Part shown: piece after piece, positions 47,003-56,484 of the stretch
Position numbering within the stretch: the first letter of the stretch is position 1
Layout of the letters: each line of letters begins with the position of its first letter
NCBI RefSeq assembly: GCF_000423305.1
Contig: NZ_AUHS01000014.1
Location: 62,001 to 126,000, forward strand
Length of the DNA stretch: 64,000 nt
Direction: 5' to 3'
Source of the DNA: Legionella moravica DSM 19234
GTDB taxonomy: Bacteria; Pseudomonadota; Gammaproteobacteria; Legionellales; Legionellaceae
Program-made: the position numbers and the translations under genes
Notes under the pieces: generated by a model
Databases searched by the model: none
Told to the model about the DNA's origin: nothing
What the model saw: only the letters and a program-made list of their open reading frames with translations

Positions 47003-47058
47003 CCTAAGCTCCTGAAAAATCATATAAAAGAAACAAGTAACCCTGGCCTGTAGAGCGC

Positions 47059-48072
47059 TTAAAAAATCCGAGCTAATTGCTCCATCACGTCATCTACTGA
47101 AATAAGTTTCATGGCCTCTTCCCCATGCACTTGTGTTCCCCAGACGTTTTGAGCCAGGGAGCGTCCCAAAACGGTTTCCACTGCCTGTGGATATCGATTA
47201 ACAACCAAATGCTGAAATGTATAAGGCCCTGAAATTAAGGGATTGGTCACTGCGTGCAAGGCAACAACAGGTGTATTTACAGCGGCAGACATATGTGAAG
47301 GCCCGGTATCAGGGCAAAGTACTGCCTTTGCCGAACTGATAACTGCCAGCAATTGCTTGGGTTTGGTTTTTCCAACTAAATCAGTCGCAGGAATCACTTG
47401 AAGTATCTGATCAGCCAGCAATCGATCGTATTCTCCAGGGCCGCCAGTCAAAACGATTTGCGCATCCCATCGCTCCATGGCCTGTTGCAAAACAGCAATA
47501 TACCGATCAACTGGCCAACTTCGCTCTGGTTTACTGGCTGCTGGGTTCACAACCAACAGAGGATCTTTTTGTGGTAAATGGTTTTGTGCCCACTCATAGT
47601 CGGCGGAAGATACAGGTAAATCCCAACGAATGACGGGTTCTTTAACACCTAAAGGTTCGGCGAACTTTAAAAACCCCTCCAGAGTATGTTCCTGTCCTGG
47701 AGCGATTCGTTCTTTCACAAATAACCCATGTGCATCATTGGCACGATGAGGATCGTAGCCAATTTTACGCTTTGCTTTGATTAATGGATAAAGTAAATTA
47801 GTTCGCAGACTAGCCTGTGGAGCTAATAAGATGTCAAATTGGCGCCCACTCAACTGTTTTTTAAATTGCCAATAATCCGTTATTGATTTCGGTTTATTAA
47901 TCACAATAAACTCGATACCATCCATTCCTTCTACCAAATCATAGGCTAGCCGGGAAATGATCCAGGTTAACTGAGCTTCAGGAAAACTGGTTTGCAACGT
48001 TCTGATTAATGGAACCAGCATCAGTACATCTCCTAAAGCAGAGAGCCTGACAACACAAATGGATTTAATCAT
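47059..48072 (-). CDS. Glycosyltransferase family 9 (heptosyltransferase-like)
   Basis: Adds heptose or a related sugar to the LPS core at the inner face of the membrane. The N-terminus IKSICVVRLSALGDVLMLVPLI and the C-terminal nucleotide-sugar site CPDTGPSHMSAAVNTPVVALHA are family hallmarks. I start at the ATG at 48072, giving 337 residues and overlapping the stop of the zinc-finger gene by 8 bases. Which core position it modifies cannot be told. Confidence 0.88.
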   Translation of the reverse strand: MIKSICVVRLSALGDVLMLVPLIRTLQTSFPEAQLTWIISRLAYDLVEGMDGIEFIVINKPKSITDYWQFKKQLSGRQFDILLAPQASLRTNLLYPLIKAKRKIGYDPHRANDAHGLFVKERIAPGQEHTLEGFLKFAEPLGVKEPVIRWDLPVSSADYEWAQNHLPQKDPLLVVNPAASKPERSWPVDRYIAVLQQAMERWDAQIVLTGGPGEYDRLLADQILQVIPATDLVGKTKPKQLLAVISSAKAVLCPDTGPSHMSAAVNTPVVALHAVTNPLISGPYTFQHLVVNRYPQAVETVLGRSLAQNVWGTQVHGEEAMKLISVDDVMEQLARIF

Positions 48073-48259
48073 TTTGTAACACAAACCGGGATCCGCAATA
48101 CGGACAAACCTCTACCCCAGTTTTCTCAATCGGCAAATACACTTTAGGATGAGCATTCCATAACTCCATTTCGTCCGTTGGACAACTCAGCGGTAACTCA
48201 TTTCTATGGACGACATAATTTTTTTTAGCACTTGCCGGTTCTTTAGTTGATTTTGACAT
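48065..48259 (-). CDS. Small zinc-finger (CHCC-type) protein
   Basis: 64 residues ending with a zinc ribbon: a Cys in LSCPTDEM, a His in WNAHPKVYLPIE and CPYCGSRF. This is the CHCC finger of mitochondrial complex I NDUFS6 and small bacterial proteins of unknown role. The ATG at 48259 is preceded by AAGGGAA; an earlier in-frame ATG at 48277 is less likely. Confidence 0.85.
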   Translation of the reverse strand: MSKSTKEPASAKKNYVVHRNELPLSCPTDEMELWNAHPKVYLPIEKTGVEVCPYCGSRFVLQND

Positions 48260-48285
48260 GTTGTTCCCTTGCGGCATGGAATAAA

Positions 48286-49224
48286 TTAAGAATGCTCATT
48301 ATCTAATATTTCACTTGTTTTCGCCAGAATCTCATCATTAAAAGTCTTATTTTGAGGATCATAACGAAGAACATTATCCCAATGTCTAAGCCAGGTCAGT
48401 TGTCGTTTCGCTAATTGTCTGGTTGCTGCGATACCTTTATCACACAGAGTCGGATAATCAACGTCACCTTGCAGATACTCAAGAGCTTGCCGATAACCAA
48501 CACAACGCATTGATGGCAAATTGGGATCCAGCTGCCAACGGCTTTGTAGTTGTTGTACTTCCTGAACCAACCCATCTTGCAGCATTTGTCTAAAACGCAC
48601 AGCAATTCGCTCATGCAACCAGGCTCTTTGTTCAGGAAACAGGACAAAATTAACAAAACGAAATGGTGTCTGCATCTTCTCTTCAGCAAGAAAGCGGGAC
48701 AAAGGAATCCCCGACACATAATACACTTCCAAAGCCCGTTGGATTCGTTGGGCATCATGAGCATGAATACGGCCGGCAGTTTCAGGATCAATTTCCTGCA
48801 ATTTTTGATGAAGAGCGCCCCAACCTTTAGTTGCTGCCTCCTCTTCTAATTGCTTTCGCAGAGATTCGTCGGCTTCGGGCAGTTGTGATAACCCTTTTTG
48901 GAGCGCATTGAAATACATCATGGTCCCACCTACGAGCAGCGGTATTTTTCCTTGTTTGATAATTGACTGGCATAGTAGGGTTGCATCGCTACAAAACTGG
49001 GCTGCAGAATACGATTCAACAGGATCTTTGATATCGATTAAATGATGAGGCGCAAGTTGCAATTCCTGGCGTGAAGGTTTCGCGGTACCAATATTCATCT
49101 CTCTATAAATCATGGCCGAATCAACACTAATAATTTCAAATGGGAGATGCTGTACCAGTTCACAGGCTAAACCCGTTTTTCCTGAAGCAGTTGGTCCCAT
49201 CAAACAAAAAATCAAATTAGACAT
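48286..49224 (-). CDS. miaA: tRNA dimethylallyltransferase
   Basis: Attaches dimethylallyl to A37 of tRNAs reading UNN codons. The P-loop is GPTASGKT, followed by SVDSAMIYREMNIGTAKP and DAQRIQRALEVYYVSG. The ATG at 49224 overlaps the 3' end of mutL and gives 312 residues, the usual length. The miaA-mutL association is common in gammaproteobacteria. Confidence 0.95.
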   Translation of the reverse strand: MSNLIFCLMGPTASGKTGLACELVQHLPFEIISVDSAMIYREMNIGTAKPSRQELQLAPHHLIDIKDPVESYSAAQFCSDATLLCQSIIKQGKIPLLVGGTMMYFNALQKGLSQLPEADESLRKQLEEEAATKGWGALHQKLQEIDPETAGRIHAHDAQRIQRALEVYYVSGIPLSRFLAEEKMQTPFRFVNFVLFPEQRAWLHERIAVRFRQMLQDGLVQEVQQLQSRWQLDPNLPSMRCVGYRQALEYLQGDVDYPTLCDKGIAATRQLAKRQLTWLRHWDNVLRYDPQNKTFNDEILAKTSEILDNEHS

Positions 49225-50941
49225 GCAACAACATCCGACAATCTTCAATAGTTAAGGCTTTAAAGGCGCCATGATACTCTTTTTCCAACTCTTTAGAATG
49301 AAGCAACTCATTATTTAACACCATTCGCTCTTCCTGGCTAAAGTAATTTGGATCAAAACTCTGACTCTTGCTTAAAAGTTCAAGCAGTGAATTAAAGTCC
49401 ATCTCACCCATCTCAAAAAGGGACTGAATGAACTGACTCAGATTTAAATAAGGTAATTTAATAGGTACCGTCCGGATCACTATGCTGTGATCATTGAGCA
49501 GTTCCATCTGAATACCTAATTGAGTTAAATTATATTTTATTTTTTCGATATCCAAGCCTAATTGTTTCGGTAACAAATAGGTAACCGGCACTAATAATGG
49601 CCTGCACTCTAGCGGTGTGGGTGCATACCTTAACTGACTTTGGATCCATTTTTGATACAACACGGCGATATCGACAATATAAGGCTGCTGATTTAATAAG
49701 ACCAAGGTATATTGTTTGTTTAAAATCACCCAGGAGGCATCACATTCAGGTGAAGATTCCGACCCTGACCTTTTATTCGTTCGAGCCAACTTGAAATAAG
49801 GCTCGGAATGGTATTGGCGAACTGACGATAAATCAGGTACGTTCGTGCTTCTTTCCGGATTAGATATATAGGAAGCCGGCTCATGAAGATTGGATACAAG
49901 ATCTAAATTCGAATTGGTACTGTGCTCATAATCTACATGACTGGTTACACTGGATACCCCCATCGCTTTACTCAGCTGGGAAACAAAGAAATCATGAATC
50001 AAACGAGGTTGTTGAAATCGAACCTCATGTTTTGTTGGATGGACATTCACATCGACTTCAGCACTATCAAGAGCAAAATACAACAAACACGCAGGGAATC
50101 GGCCTGGATGCAAAAATCCATCATAAGCCTGCTTTAGTGCATGGTTAATTAATTTATCTTTCACCATGCGTTGATTAATATAAACCCATTGTCTGTCACT
50201 CTGGCTGCGTTGGTATGCGGGGCCGCTTAACCAGCCCTGAAGGCTCATTCCAGCCACTTCGACATTCAGATAAAAAGCATCTTTCATGAACGCAGAGCCA
50301 AATATTTTTGTCATACGAGCTAATTTTGACTGTTCATTTAATGCTGCAGGTAAAGATAACACTGGTTTGTTGTTATGTTTCAAAGTAATGGCAATAGCCG
50401 GGGCACTTAATGCAAACCGCTTAACCACCATTTCTATGGCCTGGAACTCCAGTTTTTCCCCTTTCAAAAATTTTTTTCGTACGGGAGCATTAAAAAACAA
50501 ATCAACGACATCGATTGTAGTTCCAACATTTCGCGCGCACGGAGAAACAGTACTGTCATTACCTTGAATTCGCAACATCATGGCCTGCTCCTGATGAGCC
50601 GGTCTGGAACTGATAGTGACTTTAGCTACCGAAGATATACTGGCCAGAGCCTCTCCTCTGAACCCCATACTGTTTATGGCGTAGAGATCATCAAGCTTTG
50701 AGATTTTGCTCGTCGCATGTGCAGCAACAGCTAAAGGCAAATCCTCTGCAACAATACCCGAGCCATTATCGCTGATTTTAATTTGATTCAAGCCACCATA
50801 GCCAATTTCTACAGTGATGCTGTTGGCACCAGCATCTAAAGAATTCTCCAACAATTCTTTAACCACCGAAGCCGGTCGTTCAATAACCTCTCCAGCAGCG
50901 ATCTGATTGGCAATTACCGTCGGTAATTGATGTATTCTCAT
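49217..50941 (-). CDS. mutL: DNA mismatch repair protein MutL
   Basis: GHKL ATPase that links MutS mismatch recognition to strand removal. Motifs: ANQIAAGEVIERPASVVKEL, DAGANSI, DNGSGI and GFRGEALASI in the N-terminal half, then a variable linker (about 340-400) and a C-terminal dimerisation domain. I see no endonuclease DQHAxxER motif, as in E. coli-type MutL. I use the ATG at 50941 (MRIHQLP), two codons inside the first ATG, because it aligns with other MutL starts; it overlaps the amidase stop. Confidence 0.95.
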   Translation of the reverse strand: MRIHQLPTVIANQIAAGEVIERPASVVKELLENSLDAGANSITVEIGYGGLNQIKISDNGSGIVAEDLPLAVAAHATSKISKLDDLYAINSMGFRGEALASISSVAKVTISSRPAHQEQAMMLRIQGNDSTVSPCARNVGTTIDVVDLFFNAPVRKKFLKGEKLEFQAIEMVVKRFALSAPAIAITLKHNNKPVLSLPAALNEQSKLARMTKIFGSAFMKDAFYLNVEVAGMSLQGWLSGPAYQRSQSDRQWVYINQRMVKDKLINHALKQAYDGFLHPGRFPACLLYFALDSAEVDVNVHPTKHEVRFQQPRLIHDFFVSQLSKAMGVSSVTSHVDYEHSTNSNLDLVSNLHEPASYISNPERSTNVPDLSSVRQYHSEPYFKLARTNKRSGSESSPECDASWVILNKQYTLVLLNQQPYIVDIAVLYQKWIQSQLRYAPTPLECRPLLVPVTYLLPKQLGLDIEKIKYNLTQLGIQMELLNDHSIVIRTVPIKLPYLNLSQFIQSLFEMGEMDFNSLLELLSKSQSFDPNYFSQEERMVLNNELLHSKELEKEYHGAFKALTIEDCRMLLHV

Positions 50942-52368
50942 ACCCATGCGGAAGGAATCACCAATTTTTGTCCTGGCCTAAGGGCTGATTTTCCTGAAAT
51001 ACCGTTCATTGCTTGCAGTGCCTCAATCGTTACATGATAACGAGAAGCAATACCTGGTAAAGTATCTCCGGATCGGACAATGTGATAATGGGTTGACGTC
51101 ATTGCTTCTATTCGAGTGCCGTGAGGTGGATTTTCCCAAAAATAACTTTTAATCCCTTGAAAGATCGCCTGACTCAAGCGAGATTGATAGGCTGAACTGG
51201 TCAGATTACGTTCTTCCCTTGGATTTGAAATAAATCCTGTTTCTACCAAAATGGAAGGAATATCGGTCGATTTCAAGACAACAAAACCAGCCTGTTCTAC
51301 TTTATTGTTATGCAGATTGGTAAAATTATCCAACTGATTTAATACCTTGCTCCCCATTTGCAGACCAGAGTTAATTGTTGCTGTTTGAGACAAATCAATT
51401 AATACAGACCGGACAACGCCATTTGAATCATCCAACTCACCAAGGTTAACCCCACCCAGCTCAGAATAGTTCTCTTTCTCAGCCAACCATCGAGCGGCCT
51501 CACTGGTTGCTCCTCTTTGAGATAATGCAAATACTGAAGCACCGTTAGAGTGGGGATTATTAAATGCATCAGCATGGATGGATACAAACACATCACCATT
51601 ATACTTTCGAGCAATATCCAAGCGCTGTCTAAGCCCTACATAATAATCACCAGAACGGGTCAATACTGCCCTCATTCCTTGTTGTCTATCGATTAATTGT
51701 TTTAATTTGAGCGTAATTGCCAAAACAACATCTTTCTCTTTACTTCGACCAGGACCTCGTGCTCCAGGATCTTTACCTCCATGCCCGGCATCAAGAACCA
51801 CCACAACATCCCTCAGGTATTTATTAGATGGGCTATGCGGTACTTTTATGGGTTGCGAATGCATTATGGCCGGTTGATTGGAGCTCACAACCGGAGGGTT
51901 GGTTGAGCCTGATGTCGCCGCTTTCACGTTTGTGGGTATCGCTACAGGTTGAAGAGGCTTATTGGTTATAGACTGTTCTGCAACAGGAACAGTGCCTGAA
52001 GCCACTAAATCAATACGAAGCCCTTTATTGTCCCAGGGAGCCGACCGGGCTTGAACTGCTTGATTCACATCAAAAACCAGCCTTAAAGTCTGAGTGTTAG
52101 AAAGTCCACTACGGATCTGTTTAATCAATGAATTGTTTAATCCAAGTTGTTTCAGATTAAACTTCAGGCTGGTGGAATTCAGATCCAACACAACCCGATT
52201 GGGATTTGTTAAGGTAAATACTCGATGGGTAAAGGGCCCATTCAATGAGATAAACAATGATGTTTTTCCCGATTGCGGAGACAGCGTAATATGGTTCAAT
52301 TCTGCGGCACAAACAGAACCAGAGCTTATGCACAATATCCAACACAAAACCCATGCACGCATTTTCAT
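50938..52368 (-). CDS. N-acetylmuramoyl-L-alanine amidase (AmiB/AmiC type) with AMIN and LysM domains
   Basis: Periplasmic peptidoglycan amidase for daughter-cell separation, activated by EnvC/NlpD-type factors under FtsEX control; ftsEX lies elsewhere in this window. A signal peptide (1-21) is followed by an AMIN domain (about 25-130), a Pro/Ser/Thr linker, the Amidase_3 catalytic domain (VVLDAGHGGKDPGARG; VSIHADAFN; SILVETGFISN) and a LysM domain at the C-terminus (YHIVRSGDTLPGIASRYHV). AGGTG precedes the ATG at 52368, which overlaps the tsaE stop (TAATG). Confidence 0.94.
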   Translation of the reverse strand: MKMRAWVLCWILCISSGSVCAAELNHITLSPQSGKTSLFISLNGPFTHRVFTLTNPNRVVLDLNSTSLKFNLKQLGLNNSLIKQIRSGLSNTQTLRLVFDVNQAVQARSAPWDNKGLRIDLVASGTVPVAEQSITNKPLQPVAIPTNVKAATSGSTNPPVVSSNQPAIMHSQPIKVPHSPSNKYLRDVVVVLDAGHGGKDPGARGPGRSKEKDVVLAITLKLKQLIDRQQGMRAVLTRSGDYYVGLRQRLDIARKYNGDVFVSIHADAFNNPHSNGASVFALSQRGATSEAARWLAEKENYSELGGVNLGELDDSNGVVRSVLIDLSQTATINSGLQMGSKVLNQLDNFTNLHNNKVEQAGFVVLKSTDIPSILVETGFISNPREERNLTSSAYQSRLSQAIFQGIKSYFWENPPHGTRIEAMTSTHYHIVRSGDTLPGIASRYHVTIEALQAMNGISGKSALRPGQKLVIPSAWV

Positions 52369-52847
52369 TATTCACCTGCCAGGCAAGCTAAAATTCTTTT
52401 GCCAGCTACGCTCGATGCACTAATTTGCATTTCGCGACCAGCCCCTTTAATACTTAATTTAAAACGAATATCATCTTGAGGCAATGCATTTCCAGCATGT
52501 TCTGCCCATTCGATGCAACACACACTGTCCCTGGAGAAATAATCGCGAAATCCCAAATACTCCAATTCATCTTCATGATGAATGCGGTACAGATCAAAAT
52601 GATGCACGGGTACATCATCGCACAGATAACTTTCGACCAATGAAAAAGTAGGGCTTTTTATTGCTGACTGTACTCCCATACTTTTTAGCATTTCGCGAAT
52701 AATAGTTGTCTTGCCAGTACCAATTTCCCCACTGAAACAAAGGATTAAAGGTGGGGCCAAACATGAAGCCAGCTGATTTGCAAAACGCAAGCTTGCCTGT
52801 TCATCTGGCAAATCCAGAATCATCATTTTATCGTTTTCTTTATTCAT
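52368..52847 (-). CDS. tsaE: tRNA threonylcarbamoyladenosine synthesis ATPase
   Basis: P-loop ATPase that works with TsaB/TsaD to make t6A37. Walker A is GEIGTGKTT, and the conserved core continues with SPTFSLVESY, VHHFDLYR and CCIEWAEHA. The ATG at 52847 overlaps the upstream nnr stop by ATGA and gives 159 residues; a TTG at 52862 is a less likely start. Confidence 0.94.
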   Translation of the reverse strand: MNKENDKMMILDLPDEQASLRFANQLASCLAPPLILCFSGEIGTGKTTIIREMLKSMGVQSAIKSPTFSLVESYLCDDVPVHHFDLYRIHHEDELEYLGFRDYFSRDSVCCIEWAEHAGNALPQDDIRFKLSIKGAGREMQISASSVAGKRILACLAGE

Positions 52848-54334
52848 AATGGCTTGATACAATTCAAAATATTGGGAAGAACATTGAGCAAATCACTTGC
52901 CAGCACACCGGCCTCTCCCCTGCTTTTCGTGCACTGATCTCCTGCGTCAGCATGAATCCACACCCCCAGCTTTGCGGCATCAATGAGAGACAATCCTTGA
53001 GCACACAGACCAGCAATAATACCGCTTAACACATCTCCCATTCCTGCCGTTGCCATGCCAGGATTTCCCTTGGGACAAACAAAACGATGTCCTTCAGCAG
53101 ACTGGATTACGGTACCCGTTCCCTTTAATACAACAACACCACCATATTGCTGTTGTATTGCCATTGCTGACTGATATCTGTCCTCTTGAATTTCTCTTGA
53201 TGAACAGGAAAGCAAGCTTCCCGCCTCACCCGGGTGAGGGGTTAACACCCAGTTATCATCCACTTGAGGATGCTCTGAGAGCAATCGTAATGCTGAAGCA
53301 TCGATAACCATAGGTAATTGTGACGTAATTGCAGCTAAAAATAAGGTTCTGGCCCAATCACTCTCGCCAAGGCCCGGCCCGATGACGCAAACAGTCGCTT
53401 TATCAAGTAAAGGAGTTAAATCGTGTGCTGATTTTATTCCCCAAATCATAGCTTCAGGTATCATTGGCAAGACGTTTTTTGCATAATCAGGCCAGGTAGC
53501 AACAGTGACCGCGCCCGCACCAGTTCGCAGGGCTGCTTTCGCAGCCAAACTGACAGCCCCCGGCATTCCGGGACCGCCGCCTATGACCAAAACATGGCCG
53601 TAATCCCCTTTATGGGAATTTCTTTTTCTAGGTTGGAGTGGCAAAGGCAATATCGACTTACTTAACAATGTTGCATAGGGAGGAACTTTCTCCACCAAAG
53701 ATTCAAGAGTTAATGTACTGCAATATAGGTCACCACAATAATCCGGCCCATCCAGAGTATACATTCCTGCTTTAAGCGCAATAAAAGTAAGAGTTGCTGT
53801 TGCGTTTACACAAAAATTCTCAACTTGCCCTGTATCTGCGTTTAATCCGGATGGAATATCTAATGATACAACGGGTAATCCACTTGAATTGATTTGATTG
53901 ATGGCCGTTGCAATAACACCATGAACGGGTCCCTTTAAGCCAATACCCAATAAGGCATCGATGATGAGCTCAACTTCACTATCCAGAGGTTCATCTGCTG
54001 ATTGGCAATCAACTCCTGCATCTATTGCTTTATTTGCTGCATTTTTGGCTGCCGGCGGTAAATCAGTAATCGCTTTACATTGGTAAACTACAACGGATAA
54101 TCCATGTTCGTGCGCTAATCTGGCAAATACATAGCCATCTCCTGCATTATTTCCCGAGCCGCAATATACGGCAACATGCCGCACATGTGGAAATTGGCCA
54201 TGAACAAACATAAATGCCTCAGTTCCAGCCTGGGTCATTAATTCATGTTCATCCAATTGATATAAATGCATGGCTTGCTGTTCGCAGGCTCTAATGTGCT
54301 CACAACGATAAAGGGCATTTTCTGGCTTGGTCAC
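52844..54334 (-). CDS. nnr: Bifunctional NAD(P)HX epimerase/dehydratase
   Basis: Repairs hydrated NAD(P)H. Residues about 1-215 are the epimerase (YjeF_N: YCGSGNNAGDGYVFARLA, SLDIPSGLNADTGQ), and about 225-490 the ADP/ATP-dependent dehydratase (VIGGGPGMPGAVSLAAKAAL, TPHPGE, GNPGMATAGMGDVLSGI). 496 residues in all. The start is GTG at 54334, with GGAG six bases ahead. nnr-tsaE-amidase-mutL-miaA is the familiar E. coli gene order. Confidence 0.94.
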   Translation of the reverse strand: MTKPENALYRCEHIRACEQQAMHLYQLDEHELMTQAGTEAFMFVHGQFPHVRHVAVYCGSGNNAGDGYVFARLAHEHGLSVVVYQCKAITDLPPAAKNAANKAIDAGVDCQSADEPLDSEVELIIDALLGIGLKGPVHGVIATAINQINSSGLPVVSLDIPSGLNADTGQVENFCVNATATLTFIALKAGMYTLDGPDYCGDLYCSTLTLESLVEKVPPYATLLSKSILPLPLQPRKRNSHKGDYGHVLVIGGGPGMPGAVSLAAKAALRTGAGAVTVATWPDYAKNVLPMIPEAMIWGIKSAHDLTPLLDKATVCVIGPGLGESDWARTLFLAAITSQLPMVIDASALRLLSEHPQVDDNWVLTPHPGEAGSLLSCSSREIQEDRYQSAMAIQQQYGGVVVLKGTGTVIQSAEGHRFVCPKGNPGMATAGMGDVLSGIIAGLCAQGLSLIDAAKLGVWIHADAGDQCTKSRGEAGVLASDLLNVLPNILNCIKPL

Positions 54335-54365
54335 CTGGTGCTCCGAAATCTGTATTTGAAGAGTA

Positions 54366-54400
54366 ACTGTTCACCAGACTCTTGACGAGCGGTGAACAGT
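54366..54400. repeat. Inverted repeat upstream of nnr
   Basis: Perfect 10-base arms ACTGTTCACC (54366-54375) and GGTGAACAGT (54391-54400) are separated by 15 bases, 32 bases before the nnr start. A second 7-bp stem (54443-54449 with 54460-54466, GGGTTTC/GAAACCC) lies just after the sspB stop and may end that transcript. Neither has a T-run. Confidence 0.6.
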
Positions 54401-54473
54401 CTCCTCGAAAAAATCCAATATCACAACATATCAGGAAGCTATGGGTTTCAGATTGTCCAGAAACCCGGATAAC

Positions 54474-54872
54474 TCACTCTACTAATTTTAATGATGGTTT
54501 TTTTCTTGCGGCAGCTTCAGAATCCGGTGAACTGGTTGGTGGTTGAGGTTCTTCACCTTCTTCAATAGCAAAAGCAATCCCACGACCATTCTCTTTAGCA
54601 TAAATTTCCAATACCGCATTCGGAACTACGAAGATCTGTTCCGTTTGACCAGAAAATCGAGCGGTAAATACAATACGATCATTTTCCAGTAAAAGACCGC
54701 GTGTTGCTGATGGGGAAATATTTAAAACAATACGCTCATGACGAATATGTTCCTTGGGAACCTGAACATTTGGATAAGTTGCATCAACCAAAATATAAGG
54801 AGTCAGCTCATTATCTACGATCCAGTCGTAAAAAGCGCGAATCAGATAAGGTTTATTTGATGTCATTGCCAT
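54474..54872 (-). CDS. sspB: ClpXP adaptor SspB
   Basis: Delivers ssrA-tagged proteins to ClpXP. The substrate-binding domain (residues about 1-110: YLIRAFYDWIVDNELTPYI, LNISPSATRGL, FSGQTEQIFVP-like) is followed by a flexible linker and a C-terminal ClpX-binding tail (KPSLKLVE), both diagnostic. It starts 2 bases after sspA, as in most gammaproteobacteria. Confidence 0.95.
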   Translation of the reverse strand: MAMTSNKPYLIRAFYDWIVDNELTPYILVDATYPNVQVPKEHIRHERIVLNISPSATRGLLLENDRIVFTARFSGQTEQIFVVPNAVLEIYAKENGRGIAFAIEEGEEPQPPTSSPDSEAAARKKPSLKLVE

Positions 54873-54873
54873 A

Positions 54874-55494
54874 TTATGCAGCTCTTATTTGTCTCTCAGC
54901 ATCAGTCAAACTCGCTTGGAACGAATCACGTTTGAATACACGCTGCATGTAAGAGAGGATGCCTTTAAACTGAGGGGCAATTTCCATACCTAATTTAGGC
55001 AAACGCCATAATAGTGGTGCTAAAGCGCAATCCAGTAAAGAAAACTCATCGCTCAAAAAATAAGGTTTATCAGCGAATACAGGATCCAGACTGGTTAGGC
55101 TTTCCAGCAAATTGACCCGAGCTTGTTCAGCATTGTCATCGTTTAGAATGTAATTCATCAGATAGTACCAGTCCTGCTCAATCCGATGCATCATTTTACG
55201 GGTTTCTGCTCGGGCAACAGGATATACAGGCAATAAAGGAGGATGAGGGAAGCGCTCGTCCAGATATTCCATAATAATGCGTGCTTCATAAAGAACCAAT
55301 TCTCTATCAAGCAATGTAGGAACTGTCCCATAGGGATTAATCGCTAACAGATCTGAGCTTGGCTCGCTTTGATTCACAGCAAGAATTTCTACATTAACGC
55401 CTTTTTCAGCTAATACTATCCGTACCTGATGACTATAAACATCATCAACATCAGAAAATAAAGACATTATGGTGCGCTTTGCAACAATTGCCAT
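54874..55494 (-). CDS. sspA: Stringent starvation protein A
   Basis: Glutathione-transferase-fold protein that binds RNA polymerase under starvation. SLFSDVDDVYSHQVRIVLAE and the PYGTVPTLLDRELVLYE segment are characteristic. The ATG at 55494 (MAIVAKRTIMSLF) aligns with E. coli SspA and has AGGAG six bases ahead, giving 206 residues. Confidence 0.95.
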   Translation of the reverse strand: MAIVAKRTIMSLFSDVDDVYSHQVRIVLAEKGVNVEILAVNQSEPSSDLLAINPYGTVPTLLDRELVLYEARIIMEYLDERFPHPPLLPVYPVARAETRKMMHRIEQDWYYLMNYILNDDNAEQARVNLLESLTSLDPVFADKPYFLSDEFSLLDCALAPLLWRLPKLGMEIAPQFKGILSYMQRVFKRDSFQASLTDAERQIRAA

Positions 55495-55640
55495 TAGCAA
55501 CTCCTATCGATTCATGAAGCCCGGAAACAGCTTCCGTATTTTACAGTTCAAAGAGCAACATTCTACCACATTTTTACCCTTCCGGGTGACTTTATGCCAA
55601 AATCTAATTCATTTTTGCAAATATATCATTCAATACTCAA

Positions 55641-55723
55641 GGGTCTGTTGACAATTCATCTATCGCTCCCCGCTACCCGCGCATTAAGCGCAGAACGCAG
55701 GCTAGGAGCAATTGCCAACAGAA
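55641..55723. repeat. Inverted-repeat element of the TGTTGACA type between petC and sspA
   Basis: The left end (GGGTCTGTTGACAATT) and the right end (AATTGCCAACAGAACC) are complementary with few mismatches, about 50 bases apart. The interior is GC-rich with further short repeats (CCCGCGCATT, GCGCAGAACGC). The outer sequence resembles the elements at 9356 and 28910. It sits in a 240-base gap with no gene and could be a degraded miniature transposon. Confidence 0.6.
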
Positions 55724-55740
55724 CCGAGAAAACTCGGAAC

Positions 55741-56484
55741 TTATTTTATTCTTCGCCAATAAATTTTATTTAAGCGGTAGGCAAAAATAAAAAGAATGCA
55801 TAAAAACAGAATAACAAAGACACCAATCTTATATCGCACCATTTTGGCAGGCTCCCCGACGTAAACCAGAAAGGTGACTAAATCTTTAAGCGCACTATCG
55901 AATTCAGCCTGATACATTTGACCAGGTTCAAGAACTATTAAATCCGAAGAATGGGCAGATTTATTGTGCCTTAAGATTACTGTTCCGATCAATGGCTCCA
56001 GGATATTGGGCATGGCAACATCAGGTATCAGAAGGTTGTTGGTACCAAAAGGCCTTGAGCCATCACTGTAAAAACTCTTTAAGTAAGTATAAATCCACTC
56101 AGGGCCTCGATCTCGAGCACTTAAAGATAAGTCCGGAGGCACGATACCAAACCACTGCCTGGCATCTTCTGGAGGCATTGCAATACGAATGGGGTCGTAT
56201 ACCGTTGCTTCTGTAAATATTAAATTACTTTTTAACAAGTCTTCATCCAGCTCGCCATCAAAAGTAGTTAGACCTAATTCATGAGCCATCCGATTGTAAC
56301 GCATGTACTTTAATGAATGACAACCCGAACAATAATTCATATAAAGTCTGGCGCCTCTTTGTAAGCTCTCTCTGTCTTTTAAGTTTATTGTCACGGAATG
56401 CATGGGCCTATCATCTGCCCTTGCCAATGGAGCTGTGTCAAGTAAAAAAATGCAGACCATCACTAAGGTTATGAGTTTCATCAT
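55741..56484 (-). CDS. petC: Ubiquinol-cytochrome c reductase cytochrome c1 subunit
   Basis: Membrane-anchored cytochrome c1 of the bc1 complex. A signal sequence (about 1-23) precedes the haem motif CSGCH within NYCSGCHSLKYMRYNR. The axial Met lies in a later segment (PDVAMPNIL). A C-terminal membrane anchor spans about 215-238. 247 residues. It overlaps petB by ATGA, so petA-petB-petC form one operon. Confidence 0.95.
   Translation of the reverse strand: MMKLITLVMVCIFLLDTAPLARADDRPMHSVTINLKDRESLQRGARLYMNYCSGCHSLKYMRYNRMAHELGLTTFDGELDEDLLKSNLIFTEATVYDPIRIAMPPEDARQWFGIVPPDLSLSARDRGPEWIYTYLKSFYSDGSRPFGTNNLLIPDVAMPNILEPLIGTVILRHNKSAHSSDLIVLEPGQMYQAEFDSALKDLVTFLVYVGEPAKMVRYKIGVFVILFLCILFIFAYRLNKIYWRRIK

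Noticed and set aside
55724-55737. CCGAG-AAAA-CTCGG hairpin after petC
   Set aside because: Five base pairs only and no T-run on the minus strand; too weak to call a terminator.
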